9,017 nt of DNA from Bacillota bacterium (GCA_017543805.1 JAFYFK010000224.1:1-9017), one strand, 5' to 3'; counted from the stretch's first letter, positions 1 through 7,358 are shown. The notes: generated from the sequence alone by a model not told the origin. A program made the numbers and translations.

Positions 1-942
1 ATCTCCGCCATAGACGCCGGAGGCACAAAGCTCCGCGGCTGCAGCTTTAAGCTGCGCGGAGGAAAGCTCAGCCGTTCGGAGATAAGCGAAAGACTGCTTC
101 CGGGCAAGGACAGGAAGATCAATTCCGACGAATTTTTCGACGTGCTCGCGGCGGCTCTTCCCGAAGACGGAAGCAGGCGCGCAGGGATATGCTTCTCCTA
201 CCAGATAAGATCCCTCGAAAACGGCGACGCCGAGGTGCTCAGCCTTTCCAAGGAGCTCTCGATACCGGACATAATAGGAAAAAATGTCGGAGAAGAGATA
301 AACAAAGCGCTTGAACGCGCCGAACGTCCCACAAAAGAATGCATCGTCCTTAACGACACCTGTTCAGTCTTCCTGAATTCCGAGACTGTGCCGGAACCTG
401 ACAACATAATAGCCGGTATGGTCCTGGGAACAGGCTTTAACGTGTGCTTTGCGGACAGGGAGACCGGCCTGCTCGTAAACAGCGAATGCGGAAGCTTTGA
501 CGGTTTTCCACGCTCGGAGATAGACCTTATACTCGACAACGCCAGCGAAAAACCTGGCTGGCATCCGGCGGAAAAAATGATCTCCGGCCAGTACATACTC
601 AAGCTCTGCGATATGTACAGGAAGGAAGCCGAAGCCCAGGGTATAACGTCTGAAGAAGATCTTAAAACAGTCGAATATGCCGTCACTGACAGGGCCGCGG
701 CCTATGTCTGCTCCATACTCTGCGGCATTCTCGAATATTATTCGGATAAGCTCGTTAAAAATAATGTATACTATATAGTGGCGGACGGAAGCGCGGTCAT
801 TAAAAACGAACGTCTGAGGACCACGCTGGAGCGTCTGCTTAAGGAATACACGGAAAAATATTTACAGATAGGCTGCGAAATGGTCTATGCCGAGGGGTCT
901 TCCCTCACCGGCACCGCCATTGCCGCGGCAAAGATGCACTGA
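1..942 (+). CDS. Eukaryotic-type hexokinase (glucokinase activity likely), 5' end missing
   Basis: The reading frame is open from the first base and ends at TGA 940-942, giving 313 residues; the true start lies upstream. It would phosphorylate glucose or another hexose with ATP in the cytoplasm. Visible motifs in fragment numbering: phosphate-1 loop AIDAGGTK at 3-10; catalytic Asp119 in the VLNDT motif; phosphate-2 loop GMVLGTGFN at about 139-147; sugar-contacting Glu162 (NSECGSF) and Glu191 (AEKMISGQY); adenosine-region VADGSAV at about 261-267; C-terminal EGSSLTGTAIAAA. NDT, the MISG motif and the phosphate-2 loop match the hexokinase_1/hexokinase_2 fold of eukaryotic hexokinases rather than the ROK glucokinases common in Bacillota. 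It lies 15 nt before the isomerase and is surely cotranscribed with it. The in-frame GTG at 142 is not a start, because the phosphate-1 loop lies upstream of it. The family call is firm; the sugar specificity is inferred. Confidence 0.9.
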   Translation: MSAIDAGGTKLRGCSFKLRGGKLSRSEISERLLPGKDRKINSDEFFDVLAAALPEDGSRRAGICFSYQIRSLENGDAEVLSLSKELSIPDIIGKNVGEEINKALERAERPTKECIVLNDTCSVFLNSETVPEPDNIIAGMVLGTGFNVCFADRETGLLVNSECGSFDGFPRSEIDLILDNASEKPGWHPAEKMISGQYILKLCDMYRKEAEAQGITSEEDLKTVEYAVTDRAAAYVCSILCGILEYYSDKLVKNNVYYIVADGSAVIKNERLRTTLERLLKEYTEKYLQIGCEMVYAEGSSLTGTAIAAAKMH

Positions 943-957
943 GCGGGGGAAATGACC

Positions 958-2226
958 ATGCTAAGGATCGACAGAGAAGGCGCAGGCCTCAAAACAATTG
1001 ACCTTGCGGCCGCAAAGGCTGCTCTCGGTGAACTGAAAAACGGCACCGGCAAGGGAAACGACTTTATCGGATGGGTAAAGCTGCCCAAGGATTATGACAA
1101 AGAAGAATTCGCCCGTGTAAAAGCTGCGGGCAAAAGAGTAAGGGAAAAGGATGAAGCCTTTGTCATCATAGGCATCGGCGGATCCTACCTCGGCGCCAGG
1201 GCCGCAATAGAACTGCTTAAGAGCCCGCGCCACAACGAGGTCAAGGACGGCCCGGCTCTCTACTTTATCGGAAACGGGATCTCAGGAAGCGACATTGCGC
1301 AGGTCCTCGAGCTCGTCAAGGGCAAGGAACTGTACATAAACGTCATTTCCAAGTCCGGAACCACTCTTGAGCCTGCCCTCGCATTCAGGATCTTCAAGGA
1401 TTACATGGAAAAGACCTACGGCAAGGAAGGCTGCAGAGAGCGCATACTCTGCACCACCGACAAGGCGCGCGGAGCGCTCAAGGGCCTCGCTGACAAGGAA
1501 GGTTACGAATGCTTCGTAATTCCTGACGACATCGGCGGGCGCTACAGCGTGCTCACACCGGTCGGACTCCTTCCGATGGCAGCCGCAGGCATCGACATCG
1601 ACAGAGTAATGAAGGCCGCTGACGAGAATATGGACAGATTCCTTAAGGAAGACGACGAGAACCCGGCTCTCATCTACGCAGCATCCAGATACGCCCTCTA
1701 CAGCGCCGGCAAAAAGGTCGAGATCTTCTCCTATCCCGGCGAATCCATGCGCTTTATGGCGGAGTGGTGGAAACAGCTCTACGGCGAAAGCGAAGGCAAG
1801 GAGCATAAGGGACTCTTCCCCGCGTCCTGCGAGATCACGGCGGATCTGCAATCCCTCGGACAGTACATACAGGACGGCGAGCGCATGCTGATGGAGACCA
1901 TAGTGCGCTTCGATACCGAAGGCGTCGAGGTCAAGGTGCCTTTTGAGGCCGACAACGCGGACGGGCTCAACTACGTCGCGGGCAAGGATTATGACGAGAT
2001 CTTTATGGCGGCGGCAAAGGGCATCAAGAAAGCCCATATCGACGGCGGCGTCCCCTGCCTTGAGATAGTTGCCGACAGGCCGTGCGAGGAAAGCTTCGCG
2101 GAAATGGTAGTCTTCTACGAGACAGCGTGCGCGGTCTCCGGATATATGCTCGGCGTCAACCCCTTCAATCAGCCGGGCGTTGAAGAATATAAGAAGAACA
2201 TGTTTGCCCTTCTTGGCAAAAAGTAA
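958..2226 (+). CDS. pgi: Glucose-6-phosphate isomerase
   Basis: Cytoplasmic enzyme interconverting glucose-6-phosphate and fructose-6-phosphate. Two ATGs are in frame, at 952 and 958. The purine tract GGGGGA (945-950) is 1 nt from the first and 7 nt from the second, so I start at 958 (422 residues, slightly shorter than the roughly 450 of Bacillus enzymes). In this numbering the first SIS domain has GIGGSYLGA at 72-80 and SKSGTT near 131-136. The second part has the YGES motif with catalytic Glu277, and the C-terminal signature NPFNQPGVEEYKKNMF with catalytic Lys412. The Glu-to-Lys spacing equals that of the B. subtilis enzyme (290 to 425). The odd point is the position 21 after Glu277, where Bacillus has catalytic His311 in DLHS: here it is Gln298 (DLQS, CAA at 1849-1851). 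The rest of the protein looks intact, so the gene is probably functional. It sits between hexokinase and phosphohexomutase. Confidence 0.95.
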   Translation: MLRIDREGAGLKTIDLAAAKAALGELKNGTGKGNDFIGWVKLPKDYDKEEFARVKAAGKRVREKDEAFVIIGIGGSYLGARAAIELLKSPRHNEVKDGPALYFIGNGISGSDIAQVLELVKGKELYINVISKSGTTLEPALAFRIFKDYMEKTYGKEGCRERILCTTDKARGALKGLADKEGYECFVIPDDIGGRYSVLTPVGLLPMAAAGIDIDRVMKAADENMDRFLKEDDENPALIYAASRYALYSAGKKVEIFSYPGESMRFMAEWWKQLYGESEGKEHKGLFPASCEITADLQSLGQYIQDGERMLMETIVRFDTEGVEVKVPFEADNADGLNYVAGKDYDEIFMAAAKGIKKAHIDGGVPCLEIVADRPCEESFAEMVVFYETACAVSGYMLGVNPFNQPGVEEYKKNMFALLGKK

Positions 2227-2243
2227 TTTGAGAGGTGAACGTT

Positions 2244-3917
2244 ATGGATTATCTTAAAACTTATGAGTTCTGGAAAAACGACCCGTTCTTTGACGAGGCG
2301 ACCAGAGCGGAACTCGCTGCGCTGACCGACGAAAAGGAGATCAAGGAGCGCTTCTACAAAGACCTTGAATTCGGCACTGGCGGCCTCCGCGGAATTATCG
2401 GAGCCGGAAGCAACCGCATCAACAAGTACAATGTCCGCCGCGCGACCACCGGATTTGCCCAGTTCCTGCTGGAGAAATACGGCGAGGAAGCGAAGAAGCG
2501 CGGCATTGCCGTAGCGTTCGACTGCAGAAACTTCTCAAGAGAGTTTGCAAAAGAGACGGCGCTCACCATGGCAGCCCTCGGAATTCCCGTATACCTCTAC
2601 ACTATACTTTCCGCCACCCCGCTGCTGTCCTTTACCGTCAGATACCTTAACTGCGTAGGCGGCGTGGTCATCACCGCAAGCCACAACCCGGCAGAGTACA
2701 ACGGCTACAAGGCTTATGACGAGACCGGCTGCCAGCTGCTCCCTGACGACGCGGACCGTGTGATCGCAAAGGTCAACGCTGTCGACATCCGCAGCACAAA
2801 GGTCATGGATTACGAAGAAGCCAAGGCTGCCTGCCTGGTCAAAGAAATCGGGGAGGACGTAATGGAGAAGTTCCTCGACGCGGTCGAAGCCCAGGCTCAT
2901 CCGCTTGACGCGGCGGCAAAGGAAGCTCTCAAGATCGTATACACGCCGCTCCACGGCGCCGGCAACAAGCCTGTGCGCGACGTTCTGGCAAGACAGGGAT
3001 ACACCGGCCTTACGGTAGTCGAGGAGCAGTGCGTCGAAGACGGAAACTTCCCGACAGTCGATTACCCCAACCCGGAGGAGCGCGGAGCGCTCAAGATGGG
3101 CATGGAGCTTGCGGACAGGATCGGAGCTGATCTTGTGCTCGCGACCGACCCGGACAGCGACCGCGAAGGCATTGCGGTCCGCCACAACGGAGAACTGGTC
3201 CTGCTTACAGGAAACCAGACCGGCGCTCTGCTCGTCAATTATGTCATCGAGCGCAGAAAAGCGCAGCTGAATCCCAAGAGCACCCTTATCAAGACCATCG
3301 TTACCGGCGAGCTCGGCGCTGACATCGCAAAGAAAAACGGATGCCAGGTAAAGAACGTCCTTACCGGATTCAAGTTTATCGGCGACATCATGAACGGGTT
3401 CGAAAAGGACGGCAGCGGCGAATACATCTTCGGTTACGAGGAAAGCTACGGCGTGCTGATAGGAACTCACGCCCGCGACAAGGACGCAGTTGTCGGATCC
3501 CTGATAATCTGCGAGATGGCCGCATACTACAAGGCTCAGGGCAAATCCCTGGTGGACGTTCTGGACAGCCTATACGCTGAATTCGGCTACTACAACGACG
3601 TCACCACATCCTACACTCTCAAGGGCCTGGACGGAGCCATGAAGATAAAGGCTATCAGCGCTCACCTCAGAGAGGTCGGGAAAGACCTTATGGAAGGAAT
3701 CACCGAGATCAAGGACTACAAGGATGGCTGCGACGGCCTGCCCAAGTCCGACGTTCTCAAGTACTTCTTTGCCGACGGCTCCTGGATGGCGGTAAGGCCT
3801 TCCGGCACCGAACCGAAGATCAAGGTCTACTACGGAGTCAAGAGAGCGACAAAGGAAGACGCTCTCGCAGTCTTCAACGCCCGCAAGGCAGTAATGGACG
3901 GAATAGTAAACGGATAA
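2244..3917 (+). CDS. pgcA: Alpha-D-phosphohexomutase (phosphoglucomutase/phosphomannomutase)
   Basis: Interconverts glucose-1-phosphate and glucose-6-phosphate (or the mannose equivalents) through a phosphoserine, feeding UDP-glucose, glycogen or wall polymer synthesis. The frame can be extended to GTG 2235, but the AGAGGTG tract (2231-2237) then forms part of the start itself and lies 6 nt before ATG 2244, so I choose 2244 (557 residues, close to B. subtilis PgcA). All four family signatures are present: phosphoserine loop ITASHNP with Ser146; metal loop DPDSDR at 302-307; sugar-binding loop GYEESYG at 397-403; phosphate-binding loop RPSGTEPK at 518-525. It follows pgi after 17 nt and ends the operon, with a strong terminator 17 nt beyond its stop. 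The family is clear; the choice between glucose and mannose substrates cannot be read from sequence, though hexokinase and pgi next door favour glucose. The symbol is by analogy with B. subtilis. Confidence 0.93.
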   Translation: MDYLKTYEFWKNDPFFDEATRAELAALTDEKEIKERFYKDLEFGTGGLRGIIGAGSNRINKYNVRRATTGFAQFLLEKYGEEAKKRGIAVAFDCRNFSREFAKETALTMAALGIPVYLYTILSATPLLSFTVRYLNCVGGVVITASHNPAEYNGYKAYDETGCQLLPDDADRVIAKVNAVDIRSTKVMDYEEAKAACLVKEIGEDVMEKFLDAVEAQAHPLDAAAKEALKIVYTPLHGAGNKPVRDVLARQGYTGLTVVEEQCVEDGNFPTVDYPNPEERGALKMGMELADRIGADLVLATDPDSDREGIAVRHNGELVLLTGNQTGALLVNYVIERRKAQLNPKSTLIKTIVTGELGADIAKKNGCQVKNVLTGFKFIGDIMNGFEKDGSGEYIFGYEESYGVLIGTHARDKDAVVGSLIICEMAAYYKAQGKSLVDVLDSLYAEFGYYNDVTTSYTLKGLDGAMKIKAISAHLREVGKDLMEGITEIKDYKDGCDGLPKSDVLKYFFADGSWMAVRPSGTEPKIKVYYGVKRATKEDALAVFNARKAVMDGIVNG

Positions 3918-3934
3918 AACAGAAGATATCAAAA

Positions 3935-3965
3935 CCGGTCAGCCTGAGGCTGACCGGATTTTTTT
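3935..3965 (+). terminator. Rho-independent terminator of the hexokinase-pgi-pgcA operon
   Basis: A perfect 10-bp stem (CCGGTCAGCC at 3935-3944 and its complement at 3948-3957) with a TGA loop is followed by A and seven T. On the minus strand the same hairpin is followed by TTTTGAT, so it may also stop transcripts arriving from the NlpC/P60 gene, more weakly. Confidence 0.93.
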
Positions 3966-4016
3966 GTTCACAGTTTGTTTGAAATTCTCAGAATCCAGAA
4001 TCATGATAGTCTTCAT
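3939..4016 (-). CDS. Possible 25-residue small protein downstream of the NlpC/P60 gene
   Basis: On the minus strand an ATG (4014-4016) lies 2 nt after the stop of the NlpC/P60 gene. A strong Shine-Dalgarno tract GGGAGG (4022-4027), formed by the last sense codons of that gene, sits 5 nt upstream. The frame encodes MKTIMILDSENFKQTVNKKI and five more residues, ending at TGA 3939-3941 inside the loop-proximal arm of the shared terminator hairpin. I recognise no family. The first dozen residues look like the start of a globular protein (a short hydrophobic strand followed by acidic residues), so this could be the remnant of a longer gene cut off by the terminator, a real translationally coupled small protein, or chance. 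The ribosome binding site is the only strong evidence. Confidence 0.3.
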   Translation of the reverse strand: MKTIMILDSENFKQTVNKKIRSASG

Positions 4017-4018
4017 GC

Positions 4019-4639
4019 TTACCTCCCTGTAAACTCCGGCCTTGCAAAGAGCAGAGGCTCCCGCCTTCCTCTTATCCGCGAGTACCTTACTGTGCCCTTG
4101 CCTTCGCTCAGGTCTTTGTCTTTATTGCTCGTTCCCGTGGAATGGATCATATACCTGGTATCTTCCATGACGATACCCACATGGGAGATGGCCATGAACG
4201 CGCCTTTTTCAAAGTACTTTGCCCTTGTCCTTTCAGGGGCTTGAAAGAACACGAGGTCTCCCGGAAGGAGATCCTTCTCTCCGGGCGCAAAGCTCAGCCC
4301 CTTTTCGGTAAAATACCTCGCGAGTTCATTGGACTTTCTCAGAGGCGGATATTCTTTAATGCGTCCGCTGATACCCGTATCTGCCCAGGGACAGCCGGAC
4401 CTGAAGAAGTCTTCTGTATCCCCGGTCGCGTAAGGACTCTTATCGTAAGGGATCCCCTGCAGCACAAGATGGACGAACGTAGAGCAGTCGATATTCCCTC
4501 TGTTTCCGCGCTGCGCATCATACAAAGGGTAGCCATTCAGGAATACTTCCCCGTGCCACGAATAGATCAGTTCGTCGTTATGGTCATAATATGTCCAGGC
4601 GGTCCTGAAGACCTCTTCTATGATTTTCTGTCTGTCCAT
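4019..4639 (-). CDS. NlpC/P60-like cysteine peptidase/amidase, no signal peptide
   Basis: A 206-residue protein. The frame reaches back to TTG 4654, but ATG 4639 has AAGGATG (4645-4651) about 7 nt upstream and is preferred. An N-terminal stretch of about 45 residues precedes the catalytic core. That core shows NIDCSTFVHLVLQGI with candidate nucleophile Cys52, the typical strand motif PGDLVFF (126-132), SHVGIVME with candidate His153, and YMIHSTG with His166 as a possible third catalytic residue. NlpC/P60 enzymes usually cut the gamma-D-Glu to diaminopimelate bond in peptidoglycan peptides and are secreted. Here the N-terminus (MDRQKIIEEVF) is charged and no membrane segment is seen, so action in the cytoplasm, on recycled wall peptides or another amide, is the simplest inference. 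It is transcribed divergently from the isochorismatase-family gene and convergently with the sugar operon. The fold call is good; the substrate is unknown. Confidence 0.82.
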   Translation of the reverse strand: MDRQKIIEEVFRTAWTYYDHNDELIYSWHGEVFLNGYPLYDAQRGNRGNIDCSTFVHLVLQGIPYDKSPYATGDTEDFFRSGCPWADTGISGRIKEYPPLRKSNELARYFTEKGLSFAPGEKDLLPGDLVFFQAPERTRAKYFEKGAFMAISHVGIVMEDTRYMIHSTGTSNKDKDLSEGKGTVRYSRIRGRREPLLFARPEFTGR

Positions 4640-4679
4640 CCGGCCATCCTTCAATATTATTTCTCTTTTAGTCCCTTAT

Positions 4680-4709
4680 ATTATAATTATTCTCCCGCCA
4701 CTGAAGCAA
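4680..4709 (-). promoter_or_regulatory. Candidate promoter for the NlpC/P60 gene
   Basis: On the minus strand a perfect -10 box TATAAT (4680-4685) is preceded by an 18-nt spacer and a weak -35 TTGCTT (4704-4709). It would start transcription about 30-35 nt before the ATG at 4639. The region is AT-rich. Confidence 0.5.
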
Positions 4710-4739
4710 GATTCAAAGTAAACAACGGCAAAACTGCCG

Positions 4740-4775
4740 ATGGACAATTTTCTTAATACATATTATATTGTCCAT
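4740..4775. promoter_or_regulatory. 9-bp inverted repeat (candidate operator) enclosing the hydrolase promoter
   Basis: ATGGACAAT at 4740-4748 is repeated as its exact reverse complement ATTGTCCAT at 4767-4775, with 18 nt between. The left arm contains the -35 box and the right arm overlaps the end of the -10 box of the plus-strand promoter. This is the geometry expected of a repressor site that blocks RNA polymerase. No T-tract follows and the spacer is long, so it does not look like a terminator. The regulator is unknown. Confidence 0.55.
4741..4769 (+). promoter_or_regulatory. Promoter of the isochorismatase-family hydrolase gene
   Basis: TGGACA (4741-4746), a 17-nt spacer, and TATATT (4764-4769) each match the sigma-A consensus at five of six positions. 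The predicted leader to ATG 4821 is about 45 nt and carries the GGAGG ribosome binding site. Confidence 0.65.
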
Positions 4776-4820
4776 TAGAAAAAGAAACAAAATACCTGCT
4801 GCACAGTTCGGAGGTCTGAA

Positions 4821-5348
4821 ATGAAAAAGATTCTGGTAGTAGTCGATATGCAGAACGACTTTATCGACGGTTCTCTTGGGACGAAAGAAGCGCTGTCTAT
4901 CGTGGAAGCCGTAAAAAAGAAGATCCTCTCCTATCCGCCTGAAAACGTCATAGCGACCATGGATACACATCAGGAAGACTATATGGATACGCAGGAGGGA
5001 CGAAACCTTCCGGTAGTACACTGCATCGAAGGCAGTGACGGATGGGAGATCAGGGAAGACATAAAAGCGATCTTAAGTGATGCGGCGATCTACAAAAAGC
5101 CCACCTTCGGGAGCACTGCTCTTGCGAAAGACTTAAAAAAGCGCTCTCTTAAAGAAGATATCGAACTGGAAGTCATAGGTCTCTGCACGGATATCTGTGT
5201 GGTCTCCAACGCATTGCTTTTAAAAGCGTTTATGCCGGAAGTGAAGATCACCGTCGACGCTTCCTGCTGCGCAGGGGTAACTCCGGAGAAGCATCTGGCA
5301 GCGCTTGAAACTATGCGTTCCTGCCAGATACATGTTATTGACAGATAA
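4821..5348 (+). CDS. Isochorismatase-family cysteine hydrolase (nicotinamidase-like)
   Basis: A 175-residue protein starting at ATG 4821, with GGAGG at 4810-4814 six nt upstream. The family uses an Asp-Lys-Cys triad to hydrolyse amides. Here Asp9 lies in VVDMQNDF, Lys93 in YKKPTFGS, and Cys126 in GLCTDICV, the equivalent of the nicotinamidase GLATDYCV motif. Asp48 and His50 (MDTHQED) and His67 (PVVHC) match the metal-binding set of nicotinamidases, so nicotinamide-to-nicotinate conversion for NAD salvage is a reasonable guess. The motif around the Lys (KKPTFGS) is more like the broader cysteine hydrolase group, so the substrate stays open. The protein is cytoplasmic with no signal peptide. 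It is a single-gene unit with its own promoter and a terminator beginning right at its stop codon. Codon choice is somewhat more AT-rich than in the sugar operon. Confidence 0.85.
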   Translation: MKKILVVVDMQNDFIDGSLGTKEALSIVEAVKKKILSYPPENVIATMDTHQEDYMDTQEGRNLPVVHCIEGSDGWEIREDIKAILSDAAIYKKPTFGSTALAKDLKKRSLKEDIELEVIGLCTDICVVSNALLLKAFMPEVKITVDASCCAGVTPEKHLAALETMRSCQIHVIDR

Positions 5349-5382
5349 AAAATTGCTCCGGGCAAAAGCGCGGAGCAATTTT
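5349..5382. terminator. Bidirectional terminator between the hydrolase gene and lexA
   Basis: A 12-bp perfect stem, AAAATTGCTCCG (5349-5360) with CGGAGCAATTTT (5371-5382), closes a 10-nt loop that can form two further G-C pairs. The A-run on one side and T-run on the other make it work in both directions for the convergent genes. Its left arm begins immediately after the hydrolase stop codon. Confidence 0.88.
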
Positions 5383-5403
5383 GATCAAAACCACTGACTG
5401 TGT

Positions 5404-6042
5404 TTAGCCAAACCATCTGAACACGCCCTTTACCACGCCGAGGATGGTGCAGTCCGGGACGATGATGGGAGCCATGGAGCTGTTCTGAGGCTGAAGGCGG
5501 ATGTGGCCGTTTTCCCTGTAGAAGGATTTGACCGTAGCTTCGCTTTCCATGCCGTCGATCATTGCGGCAACAATATCGCCGTTGTTTGCGGTGCTCTGCT
5601 GCTGGACGAGTATATAGTCTCCGTCGAATATGCCGGCCTCGATCATGGAATCTCCGTGCACGCGGAGCATAAAGCTTGTTCCTCTGCCCAGATACCTTGC
5701 CGGAAGCGGGAAGCTGTCCTCTATGTTCTGCTCGGCCAGTATGGGCGTGCCTGCCGCTATCTGCCCGACGACCGGAATATCCACTACGTCCGAACGCAGT
5801 TCCTGAACTTTTTCCGCGGCGCTGTCCGTATTGGTGACCTTTACGGCGCGGCGCTTGTTGGCTGCACCTTTAGTGATATACCCTTCTTCCGCGAGCCGTC
5901 CCATGGCCTTATGGACTGTGGATGTGGATTTTATATTAAGCGCGGCGCAGATATCCCTTACCGTGGGAGGATATCCGTTGGCCTTTATCTCCTGCTCTAG
6001 AAATTCCAGTATCCTTTTTTCCCTTGCCGAAAGCTCTGCCAT
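5404..6042 (-). CDS. lexA: LexA, SOS-response repressor
   Basis: A 212-residue protein of normal length. The N-terminal winged helix-turn-helix (about 1-70) holds GYPPTVRDICAALN and the recognition region STSTVHKAMGRL. A linker leads to the self-cleaving serine peptidase domain: scissile Ala97-Gly98 in GQIAAGTP, catalytic Ser132 in HGDSMIEAG and Lys172 in ATVKSFY. All residues needed for RecA-stimulated self-cleavage are present. LexA represses DNA-damage genes and normally its own gene. The start ATG 6040-6042 has GGAGG at 6052-6056, a rather long 9-nt spacing also seen at rpmI and infC. It is a single-gene unit between the terminator of the ribosomal operon and the bidirectional terminator at 5349-5382. 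A one-mismatch SOS-like box lies in its upstream region. Confidence 0.97.
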   Translation of the reverse strand: MAELSAREKRILEFLEQEIKANGYPPTVRDICAALNIKSTSTVHKAMGRLAEEGYITKGAANKRRAVKVTNTDSAAEKVQELRSDVVDIPVVGQIAAGTPILAEQNIEDSFPLPARYLGRGTSFMLRVHGDSMIEAGIFDGDYILVQQQSTANNGDIVAAMIDGMESEATVKSFYRENGHIRLQPQNSSMAPIIVPDCTILGVVKGVFRWFG

Positions 6043-6087
6043 AGCTCAGTGCCTCCTTTTTACACACAAGTTATATTCAGTATCTTA

Positions 6088-6116
6088 AACATAACACAGT
6101 TCACGGGAAAAAGCAA
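6088..6116 (-). promoter_or_regulatory. Candidate lexA promoter
   Basis: Minus strand: TTGCTT (6111-6116), a 17-nt spacer and TATGTT (6088-6093). Each box is a modest match to consensus. It is supported mainly by its position and by the SOS-like box overlapping the -35. A TATAAC nearer the gene is an alternative -10 but lacks a matching -35. Confidence 0.4.
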
Positions 6117-6126
6117 ACAAACGTTC
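6115..6126 (-). promoter_or_regulatory. Candidate LexA operator (SOS box), one mismatch
   Basis: On the minus strand GAACGTTTGTTT matches seven of the eight fixed bases of the Gram-positive SOS box GAACNNNNGTTC (last base T instead of C). It lies 73-84 nt upstream of the lexA start and overlaps the candidate -35, as expected for autorepression. Confidence 0.45.
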
Positions 6127-6138
6127 AAAAATAATTGC

Positions 6139-6165
6139 AAAAAAGGACCGGATCTCTCCGGTCCT
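6139..6165 (-). terminator. Terminator of the infC-rpmI-rplT operon
   Basis: The stem AGGACCGGA (6144-6152) pairs with TCCGGTCCT (6157-6165) around a 4-nt loop. Read on the minus strand it is followed by six T. It lies 11 nt beyond the rplT stop and separates the operon from lexA downstream. Confidence 0.92.
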
Positions 6166-6176
6166 GAAAATTTATT

Positions 6177-6533
6177 TTATGCCAGAGCTGCCTTTGCAAC
6201 TTCTACCATCTTGGTGAACCCTGCGGGATCGTGGATGGCCATTTCGGAAAGCATCTTTCTGTTGACATCTACGCCGGCCTTCTTGAGTCCGTCCATCAGT
6301 CTGCTGTAGGAGATGTCGTTCATTCTGGCTGCAGCGTTGATCCTGGTGATCCAGAGCTTTCTGAACTCTCTCTTTCTGAGCTTGCGGCCCATCTGAGCGG
6401 AGCGGAGAGCTCTCATAACTGCGGGATTAGCTGCGGTAAAGATCTTATGTCTGCTGCCGTAGAAACCCTTTGCCTGCTTTAAGATCTTCTTATGTCTCTT
6501 GTGGGCGTTCATGCCCTTCTTTACTCTTGCCAT
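6177..6533 (-). CDS. rplT: 50S ribosomal protein L20
   Basis: A 118-residue protein of normal length, very basic in the first 60 residues (start [20 protein letters not shown]) with the characteristic [20 protein letters not shown] and the globular C-terminal part [21 protein letters not shown]20 binds 23S rRNA early in large-subunit assembly. In B. subtilis it also binds the leader of its own operon and causes early termination. GGAGG at 6541-6545 is 7 nt before the ATG and overlaps the last base of the rpmI stop, so translation is probably coupled. It is the last gene of infC-rpmI-rplT. Confidence 0.98.
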   Translation of the reverse strand: MARVKKGMNAHKRHKKILKQAKGFYGSRHKIFTAANPAVMRALRSAQMGRKLRKREFRKLWITRINAAARMNDISYSRLMDGLKKAGVDVNRKMLSEMAIHDPAGFTKMVEVAKAALA

Positions 6534-6544
6534 TTTTCTACCTC

Positions 6545-6748
6545 CTATTTACCGACGAGTACGCTCTTGATCCTCTTGTGGTCAGCGTGGCTGAGGATCG
6601 TTGACTGACGCAGACCCATCTTCCTCTTCGGAGTCTTCTTGTTGAGGATATGGCTCTTATATGCCTTATTTCTCTTTACTTTACCGGTTCCGGTAAGCTT
6701 GAAACGCTTCATTGCCCCTCTGTGGGACTTCATCTTGTTCTTTGCCAT
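6545..6748 (-). CDS. rpmI: 50S ribosomal protein L35
   Basis: A 67-residue basic protein with typical L35 features: [20 protein letters not shown] at the start, then [19 protein letters not shown]. The frame runs upstream for another 39 codons into infC, but that extension is out of frame with infC and has no homology to L35. ATG 6746-6748 has GGAGG at 6758-6762, which lies just after the infC stop, so infC-to-rpmI coupling is likely (16-nt gap). The gap to rplT is 11 nt. The protein is a component of the large ribosomal subunit. Confidence 0.98.
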   Translation of the reverse strand: MAKNKMKSHRGAMKRFKLTGTGKVKRNKAYKSHILNKKTPKRKMGLRQSTILSHADHKRIKSVLVGK

Positions 6749-6764
6749 TAGATGCTTCCTCCTG

Positions 6765-7358
<594 letters not shown>

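Noticed and set aside
142..144. GTG as the start of the hexokinase
   Set aside because: The frame continues to base 1 and contains the phosphate-1 loop AIDAGGTK upstream of this codon.
2535..3470. Long minus-strand open frame (311 codons) opposite pgcA; a similar one at 1282-2037 opposite pgi
   Set aside because: Both are antisense to genes with complete catalytic motifs, have no ribosome binding site and show no recognisable domain; they arise from GC-biased codon use on the sense strand.
4142..4756. Plus-strand frame of 204 codons across the NlpC/P60 gene and the intergenic region
   Set aside because: The minus-strand protein has clear NlpC/P60 motifs and a good start; this frame runs through promoters and has no motif.
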